Notes: generated by a model not told the origin, from the sequence alone. A DNA stretch of 64,000 bases from Virgibacillus aidingensis (GCF_010994035.1 NZ_WIXN01000010.1:62001-126000); one strand, 5' to 3'. Positions 17,306 to 25,768 are shown, counted from the first letter of the stretch. Numbers and translations: made by a program.

Positions 17306-17608
17306 TCACCAAAGTGGCTCCTCTTTGTTGGATAGTTTAATTATAAAGGGATAGAGCCCAAAAATGATTGGGATTAAGCTTATTAGCATAATTAAGAAAA
17401 AGTAGGAAGGATCAAAGATAAGGTTGCCAAGCATAATTAAAGGGACGAAAAATGGAATGGCAGTGCTTATCTTTCTAGCACGCGATGTCATATATTGTTT
17501 TTCTTCACAATACGGGCATGTCATTCCATCAGAAAAAGCAAAAGCAAAAGACCTTTTAAACGTTTGCTTCCAGCTCCATTTATGATGACAGTTCTGACAA
17601 GTTGGCAT
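17306..17608 (-). CDS. Small membrane protein with two CxxC zinc-finger pairs (CXXC-20-CXXC type)
   Basis: 100 residues from ATG 17608, with AAGGAG eight bases upstream. MPTCQNCHHKW and MTCPYCEEKQY place two CxxC pairs about 24 residues apart, the pattern of the Bacillus family described as CXXC-20-CXXC putative zinc-finger proteins (TIGR04104). Two hydrophobic segments follow (STAIPFFVPLIMLGNLIF and FFLIMLISLIPIIFGLYPFII), so the protein is membrane-anchored with the metal site on one face. No function is known for the family. The next gene upstream on the same strand is another small membrane protein. Confidence 0.75.
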   Translation of the reverse strand: MPTCQNCHHKWSWKQTFKRSFAFAFSDGMTCPYCEEKQYMTSRARKISTAIPFFVPLIMLGNLIFDPSYFFLIMLISLIPIIFGLYPFIIKLSNKEEPLW

Positions 17609-17640
17609 TTTAAACACTCCTTGTTTTTAATCGATAACTT

Positions 17641-17901
17641 CTAACCGCTGTTGTATGGAACAGGAAAATATTTTGTGAAATAAGCGGCAGCAATTAACAG
17701 GACAACAGTGATTGCCCAACTTAACAAACCCATAAAATCCAGCCAATAAGCTAACAGGTTTATGGTAGCGATAAGAAAAAAACAAATGGAGGTCAACGCA
17801 CTTTTTATACCAGTAACACCTGCCTTTTTTCTTCTCCTTATAACAATTGGTATAACTATAATAATAGCGACAAAAAGTATTATATACAAAAGATCCAGCA
17901 C
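17641..17901 (-). CDS. Small three-helix membrane protein, unknown function
   Basis: I do not recognise this protein. The frame is open to 18012, but the only good ribosome site (AAGGAGG at about 17915) points to the GTG at 17901, giving 86 residues. It has three hydrophobic segments: LDLLYIILFVAIIIVIPIVI, SICFFLIATINLLAYWL and WAITVVLLIAAAYF, with a basic RRRKKA loop between the first two. It lies just upstream of the CXXC membrane protein on the same strand, 32 bp away, so the two probably form an operon. Confidence 0.55.
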   Translation of the reverse strand: MLDLLYIILFVAIIIVIPIVIRRRKKAGVTGIKSALTSICFFLIATINLLAYWLDFMGLLSWAITVVLLIAAAYFTKYFPVPYNSG

Positions 17902-18731
17902 CGTTTTACATACCTCCTTTTTTCCAACGACCCGATTCCAACATTTAATTAAACCAGTAACGGACATTTCAATGAGGTAAACAACATCAGATAAGCCCAC
18001 AGAAAAGAACATACCAAAAAATAATTCATCCGGAACAGCAGTAAAAGGAACTAGAACTCATCAATCCAGAAATAGAAATGAATATAACCCGTACGGCAAA
18101 GTAAATCGTCAATATGCTGCTTTCAAAGTAAAAAATAACTTATTGTTTTTTCTATATTCCTCTTGAATCCTGCTTGTCATTTTCAACTTTGCTTCGCCTC
18201 ATTTCAACCGATTACTGAATACAAGTTAACCATCACATACCCAATAACCAGCTACTTTTCTTCAATATCATTACACTTTATACTAACATAATACCAAAAA
18301 TGTATTGCGTTTTTTATAAACAAAACGCAAGCGCTTGGACTGGGCTGAGCTGCAGGAGAATAGATAAAATTAACTTTACGAAGGTAAAATCTTAGTGAAT
18401 GCTTGAAGAGTGAAAAGGAAACACAGCGGCGACAGGAGCTGATGTTAACTTATCGTACGGAGGTGAAGGAAATCCGTTAGTCGCTGGCGCTGGAGCTGAA
18501 CGTGGCTATTCCCATACTAAAAATTATCCACAAGTCAAAAACTAAGCAATAAAAAAAGACGATTAATTAAATAATCGCCTTGTTAAACCATTGCTCCTTA
18601 TTAATAAATAATGTTTATATTTTTCATAATCGGAATTTGAGTTTTCCTTGGCGTCATGGGGCAAATCGCCTAAGTTTTAAAAACTGCAGTTTGCTTGAAG
18701 CTTATTGTTAAATTTAGTTTCTTAAATTATA
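17902..18731. other. Intergenic region with a GC-richer structured segment
   Basis: About 830 bp without a convincing gene. Positions 18320-18520 are richer in G and C than the surroundings and carry related blocks such as GGCGACAGGAGCTG and GTCGCTGGCGCTGGAGCTG. This resembles the decayed dispersed repeats common between Bacillaceae genes. A minus-strand terminator sits at 18553-18585. The remainder is AT-rich with nothing recognised. Confidence 0.4.
18553..18585 (-). terminator. Intrinsic terminator, minus strand
   Basis: GGCGATTA and TAATCGTC pair around TTTAAT and are followed by a T-run. It lies about 150 bp past the superoxide dismutase gene and probably ends that transcript. Confidence 0.7.
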
Positions 18732-19310
18732 CTACTCGCCCTGATCCTCATTAAACTGTGTCGGATCTGTCGGTGTATCATCTGCTTCATCTTCAGCGTC
18801 GGGGTCAGCCAAAATTTCGCCGCAGATAATCCGCTCGCCTGCCTCTCCGCCCGGCTGGCTGACACCATCATCCTGCCCTGAATGAATAACTAAAGAACTT
18901 CCTTCACCCGACAAAATAGAATTGGCGCCATCGAGCATGGTAGCCGTCGCCAGCATTAATTCTGCTTCCACAAGTCCTCCGTCATCCGCTTCAATATTTG
19001 GCAAATCACCAAGATGGGATCCATCCGGATGCATCAATCCATGTTCATTGCCTTCCGGATTCAGATGATTGCCTGCACTTGTAAAGTCCGGCGGCTCACA
19101 TACCGGATTTTCATGTACATGGATGCCGTGAAAACCAGGCTCCAGCCCTTCCAGTTGAAGTTCAATTTGCACTCCATCCGGCTGCTCCGATAAATTTGCA
19201 GTACCAACCATATCCCCCGATGCATTAAACATTTCCACCGTTCTTGCCGTCTGCTCGTCCGACTGACAGGAAACCAGGAAAAGAACAATGAGAAAAAAAA
19301 TAAAACGCAT
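18732..19310 (-). CDS. sodC: Cu/Zn superoxide dismutase lipoprotein
   Basis: 192 residues. A short hydrophobic leader ends in the lipobox LVSC (Cys15), so the protein is lipid-anchored outside the cell. The Cu/Zn dismutase fold is complete: copper ligands H64 and H66 (HGIHVHE), bridging H82 (AGNHLNP), zinc ligands H90, H99 and D102, the fourth copper ligand H143 (VIHSGQDD), the disulfide cysteines C71 and C163, and R160. B. subtilis YojM is known to lack part of its copper site, whereas all ligands appear present here, so activity is plausible. The C-terminal 25 residues are very acidic. It detoxifies superoxide at the cell surface. Confidence 0.92.
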   Translation of the reverse strand: MRFIFFLIVLFLVSCQSDEQTARTVEMFNASGDMVGTANLSEQPDGVQIELQLEGLEPGFHGIHVHENPVCEPPDFTSAGNHLNPEGNEHGLMHPDGSHLGDLPNIEADDGGLVEAELMLATATMLDGANSILSGEGSSLVIHSGQDDGVSQPGGEAGERIICGEILADPDAEDEADDTPTDPTQFNEDQGE

Positions 19311-19370
19311 ACCTCTTTCTCCTTTTTAAGTACTTTTCCTGTAGTATCTGCAATTATGAAAATGCTAATC

Positions 19371-19398
19371 AAAAAAACCTCTCAATGGAGGAGGTTTT
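19371..19398 (-). terminator. Intrinsic terminator after the 61-aa membrane protein
   Basis: AAAAACCTC and GAGGTTTTTTT pair around CTCCATTGA on the minus strand. Confidence 0.75.
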
Positions 19399-19401
19399 TC
19401 T

Positions 19402-19587
19402 CTAATTTTGATCTTCCGCTTCTTTTATTCGCTGATCAAACTTTTCATTAAATTTCTGTTCATCCTTTTTGGACTTTTTAATAAAAAGGTACATTGCTAC
19501 GCCTGCTAAAATGGTAAAGATGATTAATACAATAATTGCCGGCAAATACTCCGATTTATCTTCCGGAAAATAAAGAAACGGCATCAT
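19402..19587 (-). CDS. Small single-pass membrane protein, unknown function
   Basis: 61 residues. One membrane helix (YLPAIIVLIIFTILAGVAMYLFI) is followed by a strongly charged cytoplasmic tail (KKSKKDEQKFNEKFDQRIKEAEDQN). AAGGATGTGAG precedes the ATG and a clear terminator follows, which supports a real gene despite its size. I cannot assign a family. It is a single-gene unit between sodC and the divergent kapB. Confidence 0.6.
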   Translation of the reverse strand: MMPFLYFPEDKSEYLPAIIVLIIFTILAGVAMYLFIKKSKKDEQKFNEKFDQRIKEAEDQN

Positions 19588-19812
19588 TTTTACTCACATC
19601 CTTCTTCGAACAGTATATCAAAATTTATATATATTATAAAGGCATTGAATGAAAGGTGCTCTAATGCTCGATAAAATTCTGCCCTGCTACAATCCTGCAA
19701 AACCCTGAGAGCTGTAAGAAAGTGTTTGATGGACGGTTTACCTTTACTAATGTGTATTATTCGCTTATCTGCATCATTTTTGGCACAATAAGGCTAAGGA
19801 GGATTGTTTTTT

Positions 19813-20205
19813 ATGGCAGAAGTAAATATTGGCGACATTGTACGTGCACATTATAATTCAGGGACTTACATAGGAGAAGTAATAGAAGACAGAGGGGAAC
19901 GCTACTTAATTGAAGTACTTGCTGTTTATAAGCACCCCTTGCAAGGGGATATTCATAATCCCGGCCAAGTCGAAGGGGTATTTTTCCATGAACGAAAAGC
20001 ACTTGCCCATCATGAAAAAATGAATGTCAAAAAACCGGCAGTTCATTTATATAATGAGGAAATTCCCGAATACGGGCCGTCCTTAAAACAAGCTGTACAG
20101 GTATATAGAGAAAAGCTGCAGGAAAAAGAATCGGATTTTAACCAGGCAGCCTTACAGAAGCTGGAAGGCTTGGAAGAGAATATTTATAAGAAAAGCTACT
20201 ATTGA
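19813..20205 (+). CDS. kapB: Kinase-associated protein KapB
   Basis: 130 residues from ATG 19813, chosen because AAGGAGG lies ten bases upstream; the upstream TTG is too close. The N-terminal beta-barrel (VNIGDIVRAHYNSGTYIGEVIEDRGERYLIEVLAVYKHP) with the following GDIHNPGQVEGVFFHERKALAH is characteristic of KapB. In B. subtilis KapB assists the sporulation sensor kinase KinB, which feeds the Spo0 phosphorelay, and kinB lies directly upstream. Here no kinB is adjacent. A terminator follows at 20214. Confidence 0.88.
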   Translation: MAEVNIGDIVRAHYNSGTYIGEVIEDRGERYLIEVLAVYKHPLQGDIHNPGQVEGVFFHERKALAHHEKMNVKKPAVHLYNEEIPEYGPSLKQAVQVYREKLQEKESDFNQAALQKLEGLEENIYKKSYY

Positions 20206-20213
20206 GTGTATGT

Positions 20214-20252
20214 GAAAATCGCCATGGATCCCAGTCATGTGCGATTTTTTAT
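20214..20252 (+). terminator. Intrinsic terminator after kapB
   Basis: AAAATCGCCATG pairs with CATGTGCGATTTTTT with one mismatch, ending in a T-run. Confidence 0.75.
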
Positions 20253-20444
20253 TATTACCATCCGTGATGATGGCGGGAAAAAATAAGTTGCACCAACCTG
20301 ATCAGCATGATTGTTAGCCATTTGCGATAACCATGTAATTACAAGTATATCGAGCGAGCAGGAACAATGAACTAAGCCTCACTAAGCCATATATTTTGAA
20401 AAAATGCTTCCTTTTTTGTTCAATTATATCCCGTCTAACACGAA

Positions 20445-20996
20445 TCAAGTGTTTCTGAACAAAGCTGCATACTTCTTTTTATACTTAGGATTTTCTTCCA
20501 AGCCAATTAAATCCAGTGCCAGATATTTGATCTTTGGCTTTTCCACTGCATCATATAGATGTCTTAGCCCCTGAATAATATCAAAGCGGATTAGTGTATA
20601 GTTTTTTTCATTTATACTATTTTTAAATCGATGGTCAAGATGCTCCAGGACTATATCCAGCTGTTCCTCTCCTGCCAATCCGATCCGCCAAACCGAGTTT
20701 AATGCATGTCTTGCCGTGACAAATTTTTCGTCATAGGTGACTTTCCATAATGCCGGAAAATCACTTAAGATTCTTTTTTCCGGATCACTGATTGCCAAAT
20801 GGGCCAGAAATTGTGCTGCCCTGGACCGCTTATGGTTATCCCCGTCCTTCAAACCTTCCAGCAGCTGATTCCAAACCTCATAAGCCCAATCCACTTCTTT
20901 CTCCGTTTCAGCAATAATATTTTTGTACGCCTCATATTGGACGTCTTTTTCTTCTGCTTCCAAATCGGAAAAATACTGTTTTACTTGTCCATCCAT
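20445..20996 (-). CDS. HEAT/ARM-like helical repeat protein, unknown function
   Basis: 183 residues from ATG 20996, with GAGGGG seven bases upstream; the frame extends further but without a ribosome site. It is all-helical and acidic. Segments such as EVWNQLLEGLKDGDNHKRSRAAQFLAHLAIS and FVTARHALNSVWRIGLAGEEQLDIVLEHLDHRF look like HEAT-type helical pairs, which usually bind proteins. It has no signal peptide, no membrane segment and no recognisable catalytic residues. It is monocistronic, between kapB and HPr. No function can be assigned. Confidence 0.65.
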   Translation of the reverse strand: MDGQVKQYFSDLEAEEKDVQYEAYKNIIAETEKEVDWAYEVWNQLLEGLKDGDNHKRSRAAQFLAHLAISDPEKRILSDFPALWKVTYDEKFVTARHALNSVWRIGLAGEEQLDIVLEHLDHRFKNSINEKNYTLIRFDIIQGLRHLYDAVEKPKIKYLALDLIGLEENPKYKKKYAALFRNT

Positions 20997-21159
20997 AAAT
21001 TCCCCTCCTTCATGATGTCTGTTGCTCGATTTAATTCCATTTTCCTTTTTATCAGTTTTCTTAATAAATAAATCTATCATCCTTCACTGAATCAATACCT
21101 ATAAAAAAAGAAGCATAAGAAATATATGCTCTATTTCCTATCCTTCTTCCCGCACTACT

Positions 21160-21423
21160 TTATTCTCCAAGGTGTTCCTTAATGACTGCATCCACACCAG
21201 CCAGTGCGTCTTCTTCATCTCCGCCTGTTGCAGAAATTTTTACTTCTGCCCCTTTAGGAATCCCAAGGGACATGACACCCATGATGGATTTTAGATTTAC
21301 CGTTTTCTCCTTATATGTTAATTCCAGTTCAGACTCATACTGGCCTGCTTTATTAACCAGCAATGTAGCCGGACGTGCGTGCACACCTGTATCTGCAGTA
21401 ATTTTATACGTTTTTTCCTTCAT
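21160..21423 (-). CDS. ptsH: Phosphocarrier protein HPr
   Basis: 87 residues. [15 protein letters not shown] carries His15, the site phosphorylated by Enzyme I, and [17 protein letters not shown] carries Ser46, the site of HPr kinase. The presence of His15 makes this HPr rather than its paralogue Crh, which has a different residue there. HPr passes phosphate to sugar-specific EII permeases, and in the Ser46-P form it acts with CcpA in carbon catabolite repression. Unlike B. subtilis, where ptsH sits with ptsG and ptsI, no PTS gene is adjacent. AAAGGATGCG precedes the ATG. Confidence 0.88.
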   Translation of the reverse strand: MKEKTYKITADTGVHARPATLLVNKAGQYESELELTYKEKTVNLKSIMGVMSLGIPKGAEVKISATGGDEEDALAGVDAVIKEHLGE

Positions 21424-21635
21424 AAAAATCGCATCCTTTTCAAATAATTTTATCTGCTATTACAAATTTCATACAAAACTTGGTGTATAACTGAACCACA
21501 CCTATTATATACAATAAAATAGCTTTTTTAAAATAAAATGGTTGAAGTTTCGACAACTATGGACCAAAACTTTGGTAATCGTTTGTTTTTAGCCATGTCT
21601 TATGATAACTTATTTTTGAAAAGGAGGAATAAAAC

Positions 21636-22343
21636 ATGAGTGTACATATTGGCGCAAAAGAAGGAGAAATTGCTGATAAAATATTGCTGCCCGGTGACCC
21701 ACTTCGGGCAAAGTTTATTGCAGAAAATTTTATGGAGGATGTATCTCAATATAATAACGTTCGCGGCATGCTTGGTTTTACCGGAACCTATAAAGGTGAA
21801 AGAGTATCCGTTCAAGGAACGGGAATGGGAGTCCCGTCTATTTCCATTTATGTAAACGAATTAATTCAAAGCTATGATGTAAAAAAACTGATTCGTGTAG
21901 GAACTTGCGGTGCAATTCAAAAGGATGTCCGCGTCCGGGACGTCATTCTCGCCCAAGGTGCTACTACTGATTCCCAGATGAACCGTTTGATTTTCGGAAG
22001 CATTGATTATGCACCACTTGCCGATTTTGATTTATTGAAAGCGGCCTATGAATCAGGAACAGAAAAAGGGCTGCAATTGCGTGTCGGAAATGTATTTACA
22101 AGCGATACATTTTATCGCGACAATGCAAAAGAGGTAAATGAATTACTGGCAAAATATAATGTACTGGCCATTGAAATGGAAACAACAGCCCTCTATACGC
22201 TGGCACAGAAATTTGACCGCCAGGCTTTATCCGTACTTACCGTTTCCGACCATATTTTAACCGGGGAAGAAACAACAGCAGAAGAAAGACAGACCACCTT
22301 TAATGAAATGATGGAAATTGCACTGGAAGCTGCCATTAAATAA
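21636..22343 (+). CDS. deoD: Purine nucleoside phosphorylase DeoD
   Basis: 235 residues, the usual length of the hexameric bacterial type. [28 protein letters not shown] contains the phosphate-binding loop, [16 protein letters not shown] the conserved glycine loop, VGTCGAIQ the nucleoside-pocket strand, and [13 protein letters not shown] the ribose-binding Glu-Met-Glu. [10 protein letters not shown] carries the base-binding Asp. The enzyme splits purine (deoxy)nucleosides with phosphate into base and (deoxy)ribose-1-phosphate for salvage. AAGGAGG precedes the ATG. The gene is isolated from other deo genes here. A 17-bp palindrome GAGGCGATCATCGCCTC follows the stop but lacks a T-run. Confidence 0.96.
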   Translation: MSVHIGAKEGEIADKILLPGDPLRAKFIAENFMEDVSQYNNVRGMLGFTGTYKGERVSVQGTGMGVPSISIYVNELIQSYDVKKLIRVGTCGAIQKDVRVRDVILAQGATTDSQMNRLIFGSIDYAPLADFDLLKAAYESGTEKGLQLRVGNVFTSDTFYRDNAKEVNELLAKYNVLAIEMETTALYTLAQKFDRQALSVLTVSDHILTGEETTAEERQTTFNEMMEIALEAAIK

Positions 22344-22460
22344 ATTTCGGGGAGGCGATCATCGCCTCTCTATAGGTTATTCTCCGCGGAAGTCGTCATA
22401 TAACAAAAAGACCGCCTTAATTATTTCCTTGATACTTTTGTACACTGGACTACTTCTCAG

Positions 22461-22890
22461 GGACAGTTTTTGCTTTTCATTGGAGGCTTTTGTCCATGAG
22501 ACCATACCTCATCGACGTTTTTTGCTTTTCATTGGAGGTTTTTATCCATGAGACCACTCCTCAAGGACAGTTTTGCCTTTTCATTAGATCCTTTTGTCCA
22601 TGAGACCACTCCTCAAGGACAGTTTTGCCTTTTCATTAGAGGTTTTTGTCCATGAGACCACTCCTCAAGGACAGTTTTGCCTTTTCATTGGAGGTTTTTG
22701 TCCATGAGACCACTCCTCAAGGACAGTTTTGCCTTTTCATTGGAGATTTTTGTCCATGAGACCACTCCTCAAGGACACTTCCACCACTTTTCTGACTACT
22801 TTTGTCCATGAGCCCACACCTCATCGACAGTTTTTGCTTTTCATTGGATCCTTTTGTCCATGAGACCACATCTCTAAGACATTCCTTCCC
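22461..22890. repeat. Tandem array of 52-bp repeats (8 full units)
   Basis: Units begin at 22461, 22513, 22565, 22617, 22669, 22721, 22773 and 22825, with a decayed ninth at 22877; each step is exactly 52 bp. The consensus has GGACAGTTTTGCCTTTTCAT, then TGGAGGTTTTTGTCCATGAG and ACCACTCCTCAA. GGACA and TGTCC form inverted ends about 30 bp apart within each unit. Units 3-6 are nearly identical; units 1, 2 and 8 share a TTTTTGC variant; unit 7 has diverged internally yet keeps the period. Since 52 is not a multiple of 3 the array is not coding. It fills most of the 740-bp gap between deoD and bioY. Confidence 0.92.
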
Positions 22891-23008
22891 TTTTAATTGA
22901 CTGTTTTATACAGAAAACCCCACCAAAACCCTTTGCAGGTGATATTCTCCCGAACATACTCTTCCCTTAATGCTTGTGATTATACTCTGTTTTCACTGCC
23001 CGCAATTA

Positions 23009-23038
23009 TTGTTAACCGATAAAATAACAGGTTGACAA
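23009..23038 (+). promoter_or_regulatory. BirA operator upstream of bioY
   Basis: TTGTTAAC, 14 bases, then GTTGACAA: a near-perfect match to the biotin repressor operator (TTGTTAAC and GTTAACAA half-sites). It lies about 50 bp before the bioY start. Biotin-bound BirA is expected to repress here. Confidence 0.85.
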
Positions 23039-23084
23039 CAACCGGAATTCCCTTTATGATCAAATCAGTAAGGAGGAAAAACCG

Positions 23085-23672
23085 TTGAAAAAATTACGTG
23101 CAATTGATTTAACTTATGGGGCAGTATTTGTCTGTCTTATGACTATCGGTGCAAATATTACTGTCTGGTTTCCGTTTTTGGCAGTTCCAATTGGCGGAGC
23201 AAGCGTGCCGCTTTCACTTCAAACTTTTTTTGCCATTTTAGCAGGTTTAATGCTGGGAAGGAAACTGGGAACCATTTCTATTATTACATACATTTTTGTA
23301 GGGTTAGCCGGAGTACCGGTTTTTGCCGGTTTAACAGGAGGTCCGATGGCTTTAGTAAGCCCAACCGGGGGTTTTATCATTTCATTTATCTTTGTTGCTT
23401 TTTTCACTGGCTGGATCGCTGACAAAATGAAAAAAGAATCCTTCCCCCGATATCTCGGCATATCAATTATTGGGCTGGTTCTCAATTACTCCATTGGCGT
23501 AAGCTATATGTATGCAGCCATGAATCTATGGCTGGAAATCCCAATCACATTTGGGCTGGCTTGGGCAGGTATGATTCCATTCCTTGTAAAAGATGCAGCA
23601 ATGGCCGGACTGGCTGCCATGTTCATGACAGGCGCGGCCAGACGTATCTCAGCAAGTCTTTCCCGGGTTTAA
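23085..23672 (+). CDS. bioY: Biotin transporter BioY
   Basis: 195 residues starting at TTG with AAGGAGG upstream. There are six hydrophobic segments in the S-component pattern. Family motifs are VPIGGASVPLSLQTFFAILAG, GRKLGTISIITYIFVGLAGVPVFAG and SPTGGFIISFIFVAFFTGW. BioY binds biotin in the membrane and works alone or with a shared ECF energising module; none is encoded nearby. The BirA operator upstream independently supports biotin control. A short terminator-like hairpin follows at about 23690-23725. Confidence 0.95.
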   Translation: MKKLRAIDLTYGAVFVCLMTIGANITVWFPFLAVPIGGASVPLSLQTFFAILAGLMLGRKLGTISIITYIFVGLAGVPVFAGLTGGPMALVSPTGGFIISFIFVAFFTGWIADKMKKESFPRYLGISIIGLVLNYSIGVSYMYAAMNLWLEIPITFGLAWAGMIPFLVKDAAMAGLAAMFMTGAARRISASLSRV

Positions 23673-23689
23673 ATAATTCGTATGTTGCA

Positions 23690-23727
23690 AAACAGAGGCC
23701 TCACTTGAGAAGAGGTCTTTAGTTTTT
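23690..23727 (+). terminator. Probable terminator after bioY
   Basis: GAGGCCTC and GAGGTCTTT can pair around ACTTGAGAA, with TTTTTTT a few bases later. Confidence 0.55.
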
Positions 23728-23826
23728 TTACATTTAAATTAATCTGTCATCATATAAGCATGCTTTACCTGCACAAATATGATAAAATAACATCAATGTT
23801 ATTCAGCAGGAAGGATGTCGCATACC

Positions 23827-24300
23827 ATGGAAGTTTTCCTCAATTTCCCGCTTTGGGCTGCATTGTCTGCGATCGTTTTTGCCCAGGTAATTAAAATCCC
23901 ACTTCGGTTTATTGTTACAAAAGAATTTAAACCGGGACTGGCTTTCAGTACCGGCGGCATGCCTAGCAGTCACTCGGCAGCTGTAGCGGCTCTTTCCACA
24001 GGGGTGGGTATTGTGGAAGATGTCACCTCCACCATGTTTGCTATATCTGTCGTTTTCGCCGTTATCATTATGTTTGACGCCTCCGGTGTGAGAAGACAGG
24101 CCGGTGAACAGGCAGTTGTACTGAACCAGCTGAGGAAAGATTTTCAAACGCTGGTCGAAACATCAAAGGACTGGAATAAGAAAGAGGAAGAAGAAATCAG
24201 GCAGGATTTGAAAGAACTGCTCGGCCATCAGCCAATTGAAGTATTCTTCGGCGGGCTGACCGGCGTGGCGATTGCCTTTTTACTATATCCGTTATATTAA
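23827..24300 (+). CDS. yuiD: Divergent PAP2-family membrane protein YuiD (DUF212)
   Basis: 157 residues from ATG 23827; a nearer ATG at 23815 abuts the AGGAAGG ribosome site and is unlikely. The STGGMPSSHSAAVAAL segment is the hallmark of this family and resembles the histidine motif of PAP2 acid phosphatases, but the rest of the phosphatase signature is not seen. FDASGVRRQAGEQAVVLNQL is the second conserved block. It has four or so membrane segments and a charged cytoplasmic stretch (KKEEEEIRQDLKELLGHQP). Function is unknown. Its place before yuiC, yuiB and yumB follows B. subtilis. Confidence 0.85.
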   Translation: MEVFLNFPLWAALSAIVFAQVIKIPLRFIVTKEFKPGLAFSTGGMPSSHSAAVAALSTGVGIVEDVTSTMFAISVVFAVIIMFDASGVRRQAGEQAVVLNQLRKDFQTLVETSKDWNKKEEEEIRQDLKELLGHQPIEVFFGGLTGVAIAFLLYPLY

Positions 24301-24317
24301 ATTTGGAAAACTATATC

Positions 24318-24347
24318 CTCCTTCATACTGATGAAGGATTTTTTTTA
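24318..24347 (+). terminator. Intrinsic terminator after yuiD
   Basis: TCCTTCAT, ACTG, ATGAAGGA, then eight T. Confidence 0.9.
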
Positions 24348-24550
24348 TATGTTGATTTACTTTAATTTATTGATGAATAGCCAATGCTTTGTTTCTATTG
24401 CACCCGCTTTTTTCCATTAAAAATATTCCCTGATTTCTCTGCATTAAAATAAAGGTTTTATGGTACGTAAGGTTGAATTTTTTCTGCAGTATTTAGAAGT
24501 TCATACATGATGAAACGCTAGTACCACTTATACAACCAGCCAACTTAAAA

Positions 24551-24586
24551 TCCCGGGATAGCTAAAAATTGCCATCACCGGGATTA
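24551..24586 (-). terminator. Probable terminator after yuiC
   Basis: AATCCCGG and CCCGGGATT pair on the minus strand around a loop of about 18 bases, just past the yuiC stop. The T-run is weak. Confidence 0.5.
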
Positions 24587-24596
24587 CCCACTGTGA

Positions 24597-25289
24597 TTAA
24601 TATTCTTCAATAACTTGCTGCCTGAATACCTGCATGGACTCGTCCTCATTTAATGCAAGTAATTCTTCCTCTGTTAAATTTCCATTGCCCATTTCCACGA
24701 TGTAAACATCAAGTTCTTTTTTCCCCCACTGGGAAAACACATCTTCTACGGTTTCGTAATATAAGTCAATTTTATTCCCAGTAATGGCGCTGCCTTTATC
24801 AGCAACCACGCCATAACCATAATCAGGGATATACATAACTGTCCCTATTGGGTAAACATCCAGATCAGCTGCTATAGTAGAATACAAGTCTCTGGTAACT
24901 TGAACACCGGAAAAAGTAATTCCGTATTGGGGATGATCTGGTGATTTTCCGGTGGACTCCACTCCGGCTGTATAACCGGTGGCCACCACGGTTGCGCTCG
25001 GATATTCCTCCATTGCAACTGCTTCTTCCAGTGTTTGCGGTCCTTCAATATCTTCACTGGATATTAACTTTTTATTTTCTTTCATATGATTAAGTCTTTT
25101 TTCATTTAATGCTATCTGTCTATGCACTTCCCGTTCACCGGACAGAGCTCCAGTACTTATTGCGGTTTCCTGTGCCCATGCTTCAATATGTGTAAATGAG
25201 ACATTGGAAATAGATGATAATGTTACGTAAAGAGCAGCTGTAATTAACATTAGCATTATTGTTCTTTGAATAAAATTCCTTAAATTCAT
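24597..25289 (-). CDS. yuiC: 3D-domain cell-wall protein YuiC (Sps family)
   Basis: 230 residues. An N-terminal membrane segment or signal ([17 protein letters not shown]) is followed by a linker and a C-terminal 3D domain: [54 protein letters not shown]. The three aspartates that name the domain are in DVYPIGT, ADKGSAI and KIDLYY. B. subtilis YuiC is a stationary-phase survival protein with an MltA-like fold that acts as a lytic transglycosylase on peptidoglycan. It follows yuiB by 60 bp, probably in one operon. Confidence 0.85.
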   Translation of the reverse strand: MNLRNFIQRTIMLMLITAALYVTLSSISNVSFTHIEAWAQETAISTGALSGEREVHRQIALNEKRLNHMKENKKLISSEDIEGPQTLEEAVAMEEYPSATVVATGYTAGVESTGKSPDHPQYGITFSGVQVTRDLYSTIAADLDVYPIGTVMYIPDYGYGVVADKGSAITGNKIDLYYETVEDVFSQWGKKELDVYIVEMGNGNLTEEELLALNEDESMQVFRQQVIEEY

Positions 25290-25349
25290 GTAAACACCTC
25301 ACTGGATGTCATCATACCCGTTTTAAGAGAATTTTATTCATTAAACTAG

Positions 25350-25661
25350 CTAAAACATTCGATAACCGCTTCTCCGTAGTAGTTTAATAACAATTCCTGA
25401 TACAATCGTACCGGCTAATCCGGATGCCAGGATGACCCAATCGACAAGTGTAATCTGCGCCATTCTGGAAAAAGCCTCTGAAATCGAAGAAATCGGATTG
25501 GTAAAATATGCCGTAACAGGCAAATCGTCCACAATCAGAAGTACGACAACCGGATATAAATAAGACATTAACCAAGTGGTTCTTAAAAGCATATTTAAAA
25601 TAAATGCGATACCAAAGAATATAACAAAATAAAGTAAAACCGAAACAAATAATTGGATCAA
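25350..25661 (-). CDS. yuiB: Conserved membrane protein YuiB
   Basis: 103 residues starting at TTG 25661, with GGAGAGGAG eight bases upstream. It has three hydrophobic segments (LFVSVLLYFVIFFGIAFIL, LMSYLYPVVVLLIVDDL, VDWVILASGLAGTIVSGIVI) and a short basic end (LLRRSGYRMF). It matches the small YuiB family, which has no known function and is found beside yuiC and yumB in Bacillaceae. There is no recognisable transporter motif. Confidence 0.8.
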   Translation of the reverse strand: MIQLFVSVLLYFVIFFGIAFILNMLLRTTWLMSYLYPVVVLLIVDDLPVTAYFTNPISSISEAFSRMAQITLVDWVILASGLAGTIVSGIVIKLLRRSGYRMF

Positions 25662-25711
25662 TGATGAAACTCCTCTCCATTACTTACAGCTTTCATTTTA
25701 AATGAAAAAAA

Positions 25712-25746
25712 GAAAAAAGCAAAGGCAAACTGCTGCCTTTGCATAT
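25712..25746 (-). terminator. Intrinsic terminator after yumB
   Basis: GCAAAGGCA pairs with TGCCTTTGC and is followed on the minus strand by TTTTTTCTTTTTTT. It separates yumB from yuiB. Confidence 0.85.
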
Positions 25747-25768
25747 TTTTCACCATATTGACAAATCC

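Noticed and set aside
21160-21423. Crh instead of HPr
   Set aside because: His15 is present (TGVHARPA); Crh lacks it.
22461-22890. The repeat array as a CRISPR
   Set aside because: Units are 52 bp head-to-tail with no unique spacers between them, and no cas genes are in the window.
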